Assembly (NCBI RefSeq): GCF_017893945.1
Contig: NZ_CP054257.1
Coordinates: 1,984,001 to 2,048,000, forward strand
Length of the DNA: 64,000 nucleotides
Direction: 5' to 3'
Origin: Treponema parvum
GTDB lineage: Bacteria > Spirochaetota > Spirochaetia > Treponematales > Treponemataceae
Shown piece by piece: positions 1 to 9,334 of this stretch. The translations under genes were made by a program, and so were the position numbers. Below the pieces are notes generated by a model. The model did not search any database, was not told the DNA's origin, and saw only the letters and a list, made by a program, of their open reading frames with translations. How positions within the stretch are numbered: the stretch's first letter is position 1; each line of letters begins with the position of its first letter.

Positions 1-145
1 GGAAGGCCGTCAATGCGCTTTCAAGGCTGCCGGCGCGCTTTCAATGAAAAAATAATTAAATTCCAATCATATGTGAATTTCAGCCGTTAATCGGCCGTCA
101 TCCTCTTCCCTAACTCATAGTTTACTGCTATATTAAATTTGACTT

Positions 146-2059
146 ATGGCGAAAAAATCTATAATTAATATATTGTTAAAATTTTACGCAAACCGTTTAA
201 ACACATACACTGTAGATTACGATGAATTTATCAGTTATGTAAAAAAATATGCACAGATCCACGTTGAAGAGCAGCCCGATCTGGTCATGTATTTAGGGAA
301 TGCGGACGCTCAGATTGAAAAAGATCTTGAAGAACTTGAAGCGGACCGCAAAGTACTGATCATTAACAACGATAAAAAACGCACAATTTTCGTCATAACA
401 ATGTACGTTCAAAAATTCGAAAAACTGTATCAGGAAATTGTAATAAAACCGACGACTCCTTTTCCAACAATATCCGACCTGCCTAAATCCGTGCCGACCG
501 ATATTTTGTACAAAAAAAATGCGTCGGACTATCTTCACGGGGCGCTGAAAAAACAAGAAACTGACGACAAAATCTTGTATTGTCTTTCCTTGCCGCATGA
601 AATTCCGCCTATAATAGTTCCTTCGTCTTTAAAAGTTTCTACGCTCGGAGAAATTTGTATGGCGAAGATCCGCCTTCCTCTTCAAAAAGAAGAATACCGC
701 GGTTATTTTGCAAAAAAACTGCACATTTCAAATCAAGGAAAAGAACTGGCTACAAAAAACTTTTTTGATAAATTTGTAAATTTTTCCAATGACATCATAG
801 ACGATCTAAAAGAACCCGGCGATAATTTTTATTTTTGGACACAGTTGTGCTATTTTATCAGGCAGGATTATGAAAGCATAAAAGACCGCACCCCCGAAGA
901 CATAAACGTTTTACAGGCGATATACATAGCGGAAATAATCATTTCCTTTTATAAGGATAAGATAAAACAGGAAAATCAAAAGAGGGAAGCGCTTGAATAT
1001 TTAAAAAAAGCGCTGCAGAAACCTCCTTACTATTTTACGATAAACGACATTACGGGAATCGTAAATGCAAAGGGAGTGCCGCTCACAAAATTATATACTG
1101 ACGACGATCTTAAAGCATTCCTTGAAAAAGAGACTTCAAATAACGCCGACGAAGGATCGTCTCACCTTCCGGATCTTTTGGTATTTAAAGTACAATCTAA
1201 AACGCTCTTTTTTATTTACAAGGACAAGATCTTGCCTCTTATTGTCAGGCTTTGTAACGAAGCTCACGATACTGTAGGAAAGATTATCACCGAAAATTGG
1301 ATAGAATTGCTTAGGAATTTCACAAAGGTGCCTGAAATGTACAATCAGGCAAAATACGAAGAAATTTTACGCTCGAAGACTGAAAAGATGGCTCCTATTT
1401 TGTATGCCCTGCTTAATGCGAATTTTTTGCTTACCCTCACATACGAACTGCGCGCAAAAAGTGCGGAAATTCCTCTTCCCTTATTTGAACACGACCGGTT
1501 AGCGCCTTACAGCTCCCTGCTTTTATTAAAACAGCAGGATCTTTTGGCAAGCGCAAAGTTCGCGCTGCCCTTTTGGTATTCGATTCCCATCGTCAGCTGG
1601 CTCATATCGCTGTTTACAAAAAAGCCTGAAAAGCACAAGCAAAATCCTTCTGGAACGGCATTTCAAAAAGTCAATTACGATCAGGAACTCGCCCACAGCA
1701 TAAAACAGCCGGTAAGCAAGGGCAAGGCTTTGGCGCAGGCAGCGCAGGCGCTTGAACGGCACTTTGTTCAGGAAGGTTCTACGGTCGAACGCGATATGGA
1801 TTCCTATGCCAAAATATGGAACAAGATGATAGACAAAAAAAATCGTGTGAATCTGGAAGAAGACGTAAACGCCTTGATCAGGGACTATATACGAAACGTA
1901 TTCAACACGCTTAACGGCGTTACGTTCGATGAAAATCGGCTGGAAAATCTTGCAAATACGCTGTGCAATACTCCCAATATGAAACGGATCGGAGAGCCTG
2001 AAGCTCTTAACATGTATGTAAGAATGTACATACTGCATCTTTTAAAGGGACTTACATAA
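146..2059 (+). CDS. DUF5312-type conserved treponemal protein
   Basis: A 637-residue soluble-looking protein of unknown function. I recognise the general style of the spirochaetal DUF5312 family, shared with the protein at 47437-48987: alpha-helical, Lys/Glu-rich, no signal peptide, a C-terminal half rich in Leu. One hydrophobic patch near residues 470-490 (FWYSIPIVSWLISLF) could touch a membrane. The ATG at 146 has no Shine-Dalgarno; a TATATT box (129-134) lies 11 nt upstream, so the leader is at best very short. It is transcribed alone; ssb follows after a terminator. The paralogue link is inferred from composition and layout rather than from an alignment. Confidence 0.75.
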   Translation: MAKKSIINILLKFYANRLNTYTVDYDEFISYVKKYAQIHVEEQPDLVMYLGNADAQIEKDLEELEADRKVLIINNDKKRTIFVITMYVQKFEKLYQEIVIKPTTPFPTISDLPKSVPTDILYKKNASDYLHGALKKQETDDKILYCLSLPHEIPPIIVPSSLKVSTLGEICMAKIRLPLQKEEYRGYFAKKLHISNQGKELATKNFFDKFVNFSNDIIDDLKEPGDNFYFWTQLCYFIRQDYESIKDRTPEDINVLQAIYIAEIIISFYKDKIKQENQKREALEYLKKALQKPPYYFTINDITGIVNAKGVPLTKLYTDDDLKAFLEKETSNNADEGSSHLPDLLVFKVQSKTLFFIYKDKILPLIVRLCNEAHDTVGKIITENWIELLRNFTKVPEMYNQAKYEEILRSKTEKMAPILYALLNANFLLTLTYELRAKSAEIPLPLFEHDRLAPYSSLLLLKQQDLLASAKFALPFWYSIPIVSWLISLFTKKPEKHKQNPSGTAFQKVNYDQELAHSIKQPVSKGKALAQAAQALERHFVQEGSTVERDMDSYAKIWNKMIDKKNRVNLEEDVNALIRDYIRNVFNTLNGVTFDENRLENLANTLCNTPNMKRIGEPEALNMYVRMYILHLLKGLT

Positions 2060-2524
2060 GCGACCCTAAAACTTATCCGCTTTAGCAAATATAATTCGCC
2101 GTTTCTCTCAGCCGCGCTATTTCGGTAACACAAAATTTTTACAGGTTTAAAGCGTAAATTTATGCAGTCTTGTATCCAAAGCAAAAAAAACACTACCTGA
2201 AAGCTGGTCTTTTTAGGCGCTCAGCCGGCGCCTTGCCGGCGATTTTTTGCGTTTTTTTTAAATTCCTGCAATTTTATTTTCCGAAATTCAACTTCGCCGC
2301 AATTAATAACAGTGGGAACATTAGGCGCTCGCTGTTATTTTGCGTAAACTGCCGCGGATTGATACACACGGTGAACGGCGTAAGACGCACGGTCGACGGC
2401 CGTATGTTTTACTCGAAAGCGCAGCTTTTATTCGTGTCGCATATTGCCGCGCATCGAATATGCGCAAAATGTGCACGAATGTTGCCAATCAACTTACGCA
2501 GGAGTTTTTTTATCAGGAGGAAAT
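2060..2524. other. Gene-free spacer between DUF5312 gene and ssb
   Basis: No convincing gene. It holds a terminator (2224-2259), a second inverted repeat AATAACAG/CTGTTATT (2305-2312 and 2332-2339), and several short GC-rich palindromes before the ssb ribosome-binding site. It may act as the ssb leader. Apparent reading frames here have no recognisable content. Confidence 0.6.
2224..2259 (+). terminator. Rho-independent terminator
   Basis: GCCGGC (2224-2229), a 5-nt loop, GCCGGC (2235-2240), then two T-runs through 2259. It is positioned to end transcription of the upstream DUF5312 gene. Confidence 0.7.
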
Positions 2525-2974
2525 ATGAATAAACTCAATTCGACTATTTTGGAAGGGAATGCCGTAAAAAAGCCCGAACTTAAACTCTCGCCTAAGGGCA
2601 CAAGCATCTGCGTGCTACCTCTGGCAGTAGACCGTTATTATAAAAACGCAAGCGGCGGGTACGATACGGAAGTTTCATACTTCGACGTGGAAAGTTACGG
2701 TAAACTTGCGGAATTTTGCGCCGGCGCAGCCGAAAAAGGCAGAGGGGTTCGTGTAGTAGGAAGGTTAAAACAAAACAGATGGAAGACGCCCGAAGGCGAA
2801 AACAGAAGCAAGATCATAGTGATCGCCGAACACATCGAGATGAAACCGCTCAAAAAGACCGACGAAATATCAAAAAACACGGAAAATAATTCGGAAGTTA
2901 CGGAAGCTGAAGAAGACGATCCGGAAATAATGCAGCTTAAAGAGTCTGCGACGGTTACTCAGCCGGTGTTTTAG
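2525..2974 (+). CDS. ssb: Single-stranded DNA-binding protein
   Basis: Binds single-stranded DNA during replication and repair. The 149-residue product has an OB fold over about residues 1-110 (MNKLNSTILEGNAVKKPEL start, YFDVESYGKLAE and VRVVGRLKQNRW strands) followed by an acidic disordered tail. The start at 2525 is set by a strong AGGAGG 6-7 nt upstream. The tail ends TVTQPVF; only the final Pro-x-Phe resembles the usual DDDIPF partner-docking tip, so that interaction may be altered. It stands alone here, without the rpsF/rpsR neighbours common in other bacteria. Confidence 0.9.
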   Translation: MNKLNSTILEGNAVKKPELKLSPKGTSICVLPLAVDRYYKNASGGYDTEVSYFDVESYGKLAEFCAGAAEKGRGVRVVGRLKQNRWKTPEGENRSKIIVIAEHIEMKPLKKTDEISKNTENNSEVTEAEEDDPEIMQLKESATVTQPVF

Positions 2975-2987
2975 CGCGTTATAATCG

Positions 2988-3033
2988 ACAACCTCGCCTC
3001 AGATTCAAAGCGAGCCTTCAAGCGGGGCGAGGT
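2988..3033 (+). repeat. 3'-end hairpin element (copy 1)
   Basis: Starts with ACAACCTCGCCTCAGATTC (2988-3006), which matches 44025-44043 at 18 of 19 positions. It contains ACCTCGCC (2991-2998) paired with GGCGAGGT (3026-3033). It sits just downstream of ssb, as the other copy sits just downstream of rnfB, so it probably forms the 3' end of plus-strand transcripts. No long T-run follows in this copy. Confidence 0.55.
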
Positions 3034-3199
3034 ATTGAAATCTCCGCACGAATACCAGACAGCCGGCAGCAAGAATACCGACCGGCTGTGCGTTGCGCAT
3101 TCCGCCCGGACGAAGCGCAATTAGAGGTTACAGGCGGCACAAGGAAATCGGCGCCTGCCGCTTTCAGTTTTTGGACAGCCCGCGTTTTCTCACAATTCT

Positions 3200-5479
3200 T
3201 CACCTTTTGCCAAACCGCGTCTTTTTTTTCTTTGCGGCGCCGTATTCAGGGCGGAAGGTGCCTGCCGCATAAGCGGCCGCGACAGCCTTGCGCTCGTCTA
3301 TCTTTTCTTGGGAATAAAATCCGTCTTTCCAGTTAAAGCGCGACGTTCCCGGCAAAACCAGATGTTTCAAATATGCGTTTACGATCTGCTTAAAATCGCT
3401 TTTAGAAACCTTTGTCTTAGAAAGATCGATGAGCAAACTCTTAAAGCCCGCCGCTCTGATGATTTCCGTCTTATCCAAAATTGAAAAAGGTTCTTCCGGC
3501 ATGACGAACGAGCCGTCGTTCGTAGAATTCACTTTAAATTCCTTTTCTTCTTTGTCGGTAAAATATGTAAAATCATAGTCGCCGGGAAGTTTAAAGCGCA
3601 TTCTAAACAAGGCCGGATAGGCAAAGACCGGAACCAAAACCCTCTGTCTGAACTGCCTGTCGTAAGTAGCTTCAAGATTTTTACGGGAATTTTCATAAGG
3701 ACTTATAAAAGCGCCGATATTTTGATTTTCAAGCCAAGATACGGCCCACCTGTTAAACGTGTAAAGATAAGGCCCCGCCACGATATTTACATTTTTCCCT
3801 CTGAGCATGGAAATGTGGGCGATATTATTGACGACCCAAGCGTGAAAACCGTCGTTTACAAGAGAGTCTACCGTTTCTTTTAGAGCGTCGTACGTTCCTT
3901 CGGGAACAAACGGATCCAGCGACAAAAAAATCTGCTTTTTTGAAAACGGCGGAATTATCTTCTTTTCTTTAAGAGCGGACGCCGTTTCGCCGTTCAATTC
4001 CAATATAACCCTGACAGGACGGGCCGATTGAACAACAAACAAGTCTTCCAATGTAGAAACTTGAACGTACAATCCTTCAGGGAAGTACGACAACTCGTCC
4101 TTTTTTATCGGAGTCAAATCAAGGATAGGAAGCCTTCCCGCTCCCGGCTGGCGCCTGAACGATGAAATATCGTTGGGCAAAACGCGGGGATAATGTTTTG
4201 ACATGGCTTTCGTCTGAAGCAGGTAGACGCTGTCCCCCTTTGAAAAATCCGGAGGAATATCTATCCAGCGGCGCCCGTTTTTGTCTACCGTAACCGCACG
4301 GACCTTATGGCTTTTTCTGCCGGAATCGTCTTTTTTATGAAGACGGATGGAATCGCCTATTTCAGGGTCATAGGTTCCCCCGCTTAACAGGGCTGCGTAT
4401 ATATCGCCTTTTTTATCATCAGCAAAAAAGTCTATGTCTTCTCCCGATTCTCTTTCGCCCTCGTCCCCGGAATAAGGAGCGTTAAGTCTAATCGTATTTT
4501 TAATAACCTTGAAAGATTCTATGGTCCCAAGAAATATCCCCGTTCCGCCGGCCTGATCGGGATTCAGTATCGCCTTTCCGGCGTTTTCCATTCCTTCTTC
4601 GATGCTTTTAAACCCGTACCAGTAAGAAGTTTTGCTGCGCGCAAAATCGGTTGCGAGCATGCGCTTTGCCGCTGCGACGGTTTCTTTTTTATTGTCCTTG
4701 TAATGATCGATCACATACCTGTAAGCGGAAACGACGCTTCCGACATATTCGGCGCTCTTCATCCGCCCTTCAATTTTAAACGAATCTACTCCGGCTTCTA
4801 TAAGTTCGGGTATCCGGTCTATAAGCTGAAGGTCATACGGTGAAAAATAATACCCCTGCTTGTATCCGCCCGGAACATCGGCCGTGTAAAACCTTCTGCA
4901 GGCCTGAGTGCACATTCCCCTGTTAGCGGATTTTCCGCCGAGAAAACTTGAAAAAAGACAGAGCCCCGACTCGCTTACGCACAAGGCTCCGTGAACGAAC
5001 ATTTCGAGTTCTGCGTTAGTCCTTGCCTTTATCGCGCGAATTTCTTCAAGTCCCAGCTCGCGGGCGACTACTACGCGTTTTACGCCTTCCTTGCTCAAAA
5101 GGTTTACGGCGGCGGCGCTTTCGACGTTCATCTGTGTTGAAGCGTGTAAAACCATACCGGGAAAAAACTGTCTTGCCATGCGCAGCACGGCAAAGTCCTG
5201 AACGATAAGACCGTCCGGCCCGACGCGATTTAAATATTCCAAAAAGCGATAAAGGCGCTCAGTTTCTCTGTCTTCGACAACGGTGTTAACCGCCACATAT
5301 ATTTTTTTCCCCAAGCGGTGCAGCGAATACACGGCGGCTTCAAACTGATTCCATGCAAAATTTGAAGAGCGGAGCCTTGCGTTAAAACTTTTTAATCCCA
5401 AATATACCGCGTCGGCCCCTTCGCCTATCGCAGCGTCCAACGCTTCGACGTTTCCGGCGGGCGCCAATAATTCAACCAT
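3200..5479 (-). CDS. U32 family peptidase / tRNA-rRNA hydroxylation-type protein
   Basis: A 759-residue member of the collagenase-like U32 family. The N-terminal TIM-barrel begins MVELLAPAGNVEALDAAI. The Cys-rich U32 signature lies at about residues 163-198 (FVHGALCVSESGLC, then RGMCTQACRR), the site that holds a metal or Fe-S centre. The C-terminal 350 residues are an accessory region ending in a basic tail (KKKKTRFGKR). Characterised relatives such as RlhA and TrhP hydroxylate cytidine or uridine in RNA using prephenate; which RNA this one modifies cannot be told. The ATG at 5479 follows an extended -10 box by 7 nt and lacks a Shine-Dalgarno. Confidence 0.85.
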   Translation of the reverse strand: MVELLAPAGNVEALDAAIGEGADAVYLGLKSFNARLRSSNFAWNQFEAAVYSLHRLGKKIYVAVNTVVEDRETERLYRFLEYLNRVGPDGLIVQDFAVLRMARQFFPGMVLHASTQMNVESAAAVNLLSKEGVKRVVVARELGLEEIRAIKARTNAELEMFVHGALCVSESGLCLFSSFLGGKSANRGMCTQACRRFYTADVPGGYKQGYYFSPYDLQLIDRIPELIEAGVDSFKIEGRMKSAEYVGSVVSAYRYVIDHYKDNKKETVAAAKRMLATDFARSKTSYWYGFKSIEEGMENAGKAILNPDQAGGTGIFLGTIESFKVIKNTIRLNAPYSGDEGERESGEDIDFFADDKKGDIYAALLSGGTYDPEIGDSIRLHKKDDSGRKSHKVRAVTVDKNGRRWIDIPPDFSKGDSVYLLQTKAMSKHYPRVLPNDISSFRRQPGAGRLPILDLTPIKKDELSYFPEGLYVQVSTLEDLFVVQSARPVRVILELNGETASALKEKKIIPPFSKKQIFLSLDPFVPEGTYDALKETVDSLVNDGFHAWVVNNIAHISMLRGKNVNIVAGPYLYTFNRWAVSWLENQNIGAFISPYENSRKNLEATYDRQFRQRVLVPVFAYPALFRMRFKLPGDYDFTYFTDKEEKEFKVNSTNDGSFVMPEEPFSILDKTEIIRAAGFKSLLIDLSKTKVSKSDFKQIVNAYLKHLVLPGTSRFNWKDGFYSQEKIDERKAVAAAYAAGTFRPEYGAAKKKKTRFGKR

Positions 5480-5486
5480 GCCGCAA

Positions 5487-5492
5487 AATATA
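5487..5492 (-). promoter_or_regulatory. Extended -10 promoter of the U32 gene (leaderless geometry)
   Basis: On the minus strand TG-N-TATATT ends 7 nt before the ATG at 5479. No good -35 is seen, which is usual for extended -10 promoters. Transcription would begin at or next to the start codon. Confidence 0.5.
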
Positions 5493-5553
5493 TCACAATA
5501 ACGAAGAATTTTCTACCTGTATTTCCGCCTGTGCGCAATCGATTATCTTTCGT

Positions 5554-6726
5554 CTACCTTCCGGGAGTTACCGAAGAAGCCGTCTTTCTTTCCCAGTCTT
5601 CGGGAACGACGCTTATTCCCCCTGCAGGCAGTGTTCCGGATTCTGCGGCCGAATCCAACGCAGATAAATTCTTTCGCGCAAAAATACACTGCATGGAATC
5701 GCCCGCTACTTTAAAAGCATTGTCTATAGAAAATCCGCTTTTCCATACGCCGCTTTCATACGCTCTTCGGGCGGCTTCTTCCAAAGGCGCTTTCATCCAC
5801 TGTGTCTTTGAGTTTTTGGTATATAAAAACGCATCGATCAATAAAGAGCGGTTGCTGTCTTCGAGCAAAAGCACATCCTGCGTGGAACCCAACCGGCTGT
5901 CGGTATTAACGATCCAGATGTCGCGTGAAGAGCTGCTTCCCTGAGCCGTTGAAAGCTCCAGATCATCTCCATACTCCGAAATACAACCGTCCCCCGAATT
6001 TCTTAAATGCACGACAACAAAATCTCCGGCATCGACTTCTACGGGCGGAAGGCAGACGTCATAGTCTTTTCCGTCGTTTGCGCTTGAAATTACAAGCCCC
6101 GACAGATTGCCCGGTTCCAACACGTAAAGCTCTATAAATTCCACACCGCCTTTTTCGGTAGATCTGTCTTGAATTTCACTGAACACGACTCTCGCCGCAC
6201 GGGGATTAAATCCTATGACCGGTGAAGAAAAGGTAAGCGTATTGCCGTTTTTATCTTCTATTTCTCCGTATAAAACATATTTTCGCCCTATTTCGGTGGG
6301 CATAGCGAGATTGCATATTATGAGCCTTCCGCCTTCTTCGCTTTCTATAGAAATCGGTATCGAATTTTCAACGCCGCACGCAGCGTAAAGCGACGCAGGG
6401 AAAACGTCCTTGCCGGATTCGCCCCCGGACATAGGAACCGAAGCGTCGGACAAAACGGCGGACTGTCTGCTTAAAGTTAAGCCTATCACGTTCACTTCTT
6501 CGGAAAGACTGACCGTTATCTTTTTTTCGGATTCCGCAACTATTGAAAGGATCTTTGGAGATTCGTAATCGCCTGAAAGAATTTGTATTCCCTCGGCTGA
6601 GATGCGGCACGAGATATTATAAACCGAAGACAGTACCGCTGAACTCCAAAACAGGGTTTGAAAAAAGATCGAAAAGGATCTTTTTAAAAATGATTTGAAA
6701 TCTACCGCTTTTGCCGTCTTTTGCAT
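5554..6726 (-). CDS. Exported lamin-tail-domain (LTD) protein
   Basis: A 390-residue predicted envelope protein. Residues about 15-35 are hydrophobic (FSIFFQTLFWSSAVLSSVYN) and serve as signal or anchor. A middle Ig/cadherin-like part (residues 50-180) is followed by a lamin-tail-like beta fold (about residues 190-320: FSEIQDRSTEKGGVEFIELY, VDAGDFVVVHL, DVLLLEDSNRSLLIDAF). LTD modules in bacterial surface proteins are often adhesive or scaffold-like; the target is unknown. A GGAGG precedes ATG 6726. The DUF2259 gene (6848-7552) lies 121 bp upstream on the same strand. Confidence 0.65.
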   Translation of the reverse strand: MQKTAKAVDFKSFLKRSFSIFFQTLFWSSAVLSSVYNISCRISAEGIQILSGDYESPKILSIVAESEKKITVSLSEEVNVIGLTLSRQSAVLSDASVPMSGGESGKDVFPASLYAACGVENSIPISIESEEGGRLIICNLAMPTEIGRKYVLYGEIEDKNGNTLTFSSPVIGFNPRAARVVFSEIQDRSTEKGGVEFIELYVLEPGNLSGLVISSANDGKDYDVCLPPVEVDAGDFVVVHLRNSGDGCISEYGDDLELSTAQGSSSSRDIWIVNTDSRLGSTQDVLLLEDSNRSLLIDAFLYTKNSKTQWMKAPLEEAARRAYESGVWKSGFSIDNAFKVAGDSMQCIFARKNLSALDSAAESGTLPAGGISVVPEDWERKTASSVTPGR

Positions 6727-6847
6727 AAGACCTCCGCAATAATAATTGCAAAGAAATGCAAAAACGGAAAAAAATCACCGCAAAAAGCACAAAAATGTGC
6801 AAAATATGCGGCGGATCAAGTTTCGCTTACAAGACGGTCAAAATATT

Positions 6848-7552
6848 TTAGAGCTTTAGAGTTTCAACCATGTATCTTATGGAAATTCCGTTTTTATCTT
6901 CGATGATCTTTTCAATTACAAAGACAAGACTTTTTTGATAATCGTCCCGTAGGATTTTTTCGATATTGTATCCCGATACGCCTTTACGTTTTATGTCGGG
7001 TGAACCGGCCTTGTATTCTTTTATTACACGCCCTAAAGCGTCCTGCATTTTTACGGAAATATAAAATGAGGAACTCACGTTATCGGCGCGACCTGAAACG
7101 GAAGGAATCAGCTCCACAGACCATTTAACCTGATCCGCAAGGGTGGACGCTTCAAAATCTGAAAAAACGATCTTTTCAGAGCCTTTTTTGTTTTCATCGG
7201 ATGAAAGATACAACAGATTATCCGCATTTGTCTTTTTAAGATCGTATTTTTTTAGTTTAAGAAAATTTTTTGCTTCCAGTTTTTCAAACACGCTCAAGGC
7301 GCTTTCGGATACCGAGATCTGTCCCGGTTCGCTTTTAAATATTCCGCCTGAAACAAAATCGTTTTTAGCGACGTCAACGACGAAAATTTCCGCATAAGGT
7401 TCAAACGAACGGTCTTTTTTACCGTATTGACCGAAAACATATACCGAACCGTCTTTTGAAAAACCTTCATCTACAAAAACGGCGGCATCTCCCGCAAATA
7501 TGTAAGTTCCTAAAACGAAAAATAAAAAAGCAAACGGAATGAATTTTTTCAT
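6848..7552 (-). CDS. DUF2259 predicted secreted protein
   Basis: A 234-residue protein with a clear signal peptide (MKKFIPFAFLFFVLGTYIFAG) and a beta-rich mature region. It reads like the treponemal DUF2259 secreted family: FSKDGSVYVFGQYGKKD and YAEIFVVDVAKNDFVSGG near the mature N-terminus. Function unknown; probably periplasmic. The start is supported by GGAGGATGT before ATG 7552. It diverges from the membrane-protein gene at 7695. Confidence 0.7.
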   Translation of the reverse strand: MKKFIPFAFLFFVLGTYIFAGDAAVFVDEGFSKDGSVYVFGQYGKKDRSFEPYAEIFVVDVAKNDFVSGGIFKSEPGQISVSESALSVFEKLEAKNFLKLKKYDLKKTNADNLLYLSSDENKKGSEKIVFSDFEASTLADQVKWSVELIPSVSGRADNVSSSFYISVKMQDALGRVIKEYKAGSPDIKRKGVSGYNIEKILRDDYQKSLVFVIEKIIEDKNGISIRYMVETLKL

Positions 7553-7694
7553 ACATCCTCCAATATACTGAAGCGAAAAATTCGGTCATAAACATTATAA
7601 AACGTCTATTGTCAGGCGTTTTTACGTTCTCTTTTATTTTCGGAATTTATGAGTAAGTCTTTACTAAAATAAGGCTAACTATTATGATTTTTAC

Positions 7695-8510
7695 ATGACT
7701 ATAGCGACAAGAGATCGTATGTTTTTATTACTCAGGCTGGCTTCGATTATAAGCTGCGTCGCCCTCACCGTTGTTTTTTTCCTTTTTAATTTCAAGGGAA
7801 ATATTCTGCTCCCTCCAGAAAGGCAGGGATCGAGCGGCTTGTTTTTATTAAAATATGAATTTTACGCAGTGATCGCTTCGGTCTTCGTCTTTATGCTGTA
7901 TACGGTTATTACGCAGATTTTCGTATACAGTAATTTTGCAAAAACAAAGACTATTGAAATACTTTTTTTCAGCGCATTTTTGATCGGATGCCTCACGGAA
8001 TCGGCAAGGCTTATCATTCCGTTGAACGGATCGTGGGCTTTTACGTCGCCTTTGGTATTGTTTGCCGGAAGAGTGATAGTTTTAGGCAGAATGCTTTGCC
8101 CTTTAAGCTTTTTATTCATAGCCTTGATGAGCGACCCTGAACAGCGGTTAAACGAAGAGCGCAATATGACTATGATCTTTTTTACCTCGATGGTATGCTG
8201 CGCCATTATTCCCATAAATTCCGTACAGGTTACTCATCTGTGCACTATAAAGTGGGGCTATCAGACGTTTCTTTTTATCTTCAGACTTTCGGTTTTTTTA
8301 CTTTCGGGTGTTTCGATCCTTGCAGCCGGCATACAGCAAGGATCGGAAAGGATAAGACAAACCGTCGCCGGCTATGCAACTCTCGTCACAGGCTATTTTA
8401 TCCTTTGCAATACCGACAATTATTTAAAACTTTTTGCAGGGACTGCTCTTATGGCGTCAGGTACGTACTTATATCTTTCAAACCTGCACAGAAAGTATCT
8501 GTGGCAGTGA
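7695..8510 (+). CDS. Polytopic membrane protein of unknown function
   Basis: A 271-residue protein with seven or eight predicted membrane spans (for example ASIISCVALTVVFFLF, YAVIASVFVFMLYTVIT, FFTSMVCCAIIPI, LFAGTALMASGTYLYL). The arrangement resembles 7TM sensor modules without an attached output domain. No catalytic motif is seen. The ATG at 7695 lacks a Shine-Dalgarno; TATTAT (7680-7685) lies 9 nt upstream. It is monocistronic and followed by a 185-bp gene-free spacer. Confidence 0.7.
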   Translation: MTIATRDRMFLLLRLASIISCVALTVVFFLFNFKGNILLPPERQGSSGLFLLKYEFYAVIASVFVFMLYTVITQIFVYSNFAKTKTIEILFFSAFLIGCLTESARLIIPLNGSWAFTSPLVLFAGRVIVLGRMLCPLSFLFIALMSDPEQRLNEERNMTMIFFTSMVCCAIIPINSVQVTHLCTIKWGYQTFLFIFRLSVFLLSGVSILAAGIQQGSERIRQTVAGYATLVTGYFILCNTDNYLKLFAGTALMASGTYLYLSNLHRKYLWQ

Positions 8511-8695
8511 CGGTGCGATACGGCGTAAAACACTTACGGCGAAAGACGCGTTGCAAACTGCCTCAAGGCCGCAAGGCTCCCCTGCCCCCCCAAACCTGTA
8601 AAAACGGGACTCAAGAAAAGAGCCGCAAAGTGGTGCGCCGCGCGGCACTATCCAAATCCGCAATTATCAGGACTCAAGAAAAAGGCCGCGGCCGG
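8511..8695. other. Convergent spacer with a 13-bp direct repeat
   Basis: GC-rich, no gene. GGACTCAAGAAAA occurs at 8607-8619 and again at 8670-8682, each followed by a G/C-rich stretch. There is also a 7-C run near 8585. It lies between convergent genes and probably contains transcript ends, but I cannot assign a clear terminator. Confidence 0.45.
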
Positions 8696-9322
8696 TTAAA
8701 AAAATTGATTTACGATTATAAACTGGGCGATTCCGCCCAGCACGACGGGAATCACAAGGTTGTCCAGATTTTTTAAAGGCAATATTTCAATCAGCATGCC
8801 GAAAACGGCTATAAAAAACGCAACCTTAACGGAACGCAGCACTAAAAACGTAGAGCAAAAAATCGCTATAAAACAGGCGAGACTTCCGGCGACGGTCTTT
8901 CCCCGTGTAAAAGGAATTTTTATTGAGCCCATCAATTTTCCTACAAGACTTGCAAGACCGTCGCCGAACGCCAGCGCATAAATGCCTACCGCGGCGGGCA
9001 CTCTTTCCCAAAGAAGAGCACACGCAATAATTCCCAAAACAAGGGTAACGGGGCCTAATACAAATTTGTTTTCATCGCGCTTTCTAGCCGCCGCAGCGGT
9101 GATTGCGGAGACAAGCGGAATTTCGCATCCTCTTATCCTCATCGATTCAAAGATCAGGTACAGCATAAGGCACAAGCACAAAAACACGATCGTAAGCACA
9201 TAAGCCTTGGCAAGAAAAAAAGGAACGAATCCCGCGCATATATGGATGGATTTTCTGAACACTTCTTTTTTCAGATCAATAATATGCTGTTTTATAAGAA
9301 TGCCGCTTATTCTATCGCTCAT
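8696..9322 (-). CDS. CTP-dependent lipid kinase / phosphatidate cytidylyltransferase-like membrane protein
   Basis: A 208-residue membrane protein of the SEC59/DGK1/VTE5 superfamily, which uses CTP to phosphorylate dolichol, diacylglycerol or phytol. The family pattern is visible: RKSIHICAGFVPFFLA near the N-terminus, and FGDGLASLVGK, IKIPFTRGKTVAGSLACF in the core, within six or seven membrane spans. The lipid substrate cannot be told. The ATG at 9322 is preferred over the TTG at 9325 because AAGGA lies upstream. It begins 12 bp after the large TPR gene (stop at 9335) and is probably co-transcribed with it. Confidence 0.7.
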   Translation of the reverse strand: MSDRISGILIKQHIIDLKKEVFRKSIHICAGFVPFFLAKAYVLTIVFLCLCLMLYLIFESMRIRGCEIPLVSAITAAAARKRDENKFVLGPVTLVLGIIACALLWERVPAAVGIYALAFGDGLASLVGKLMGSIKIPFTRGKTVAGSLACFIAIFCSTFLVLRSVKVAFFIAVFGMLIEILPLKNLDNLVIPVVLGGIAQFIIVNQFF

Positions 9323-9334
9323 CAATAAATTCCT

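Noticed and set aside
8195..8776. A 193-codon plus-strand frame after the membrane protein.
   Set aside because: It overlaps the real gene, is Cys/Arg-rich without a domain, and spans a spacer with repeats.
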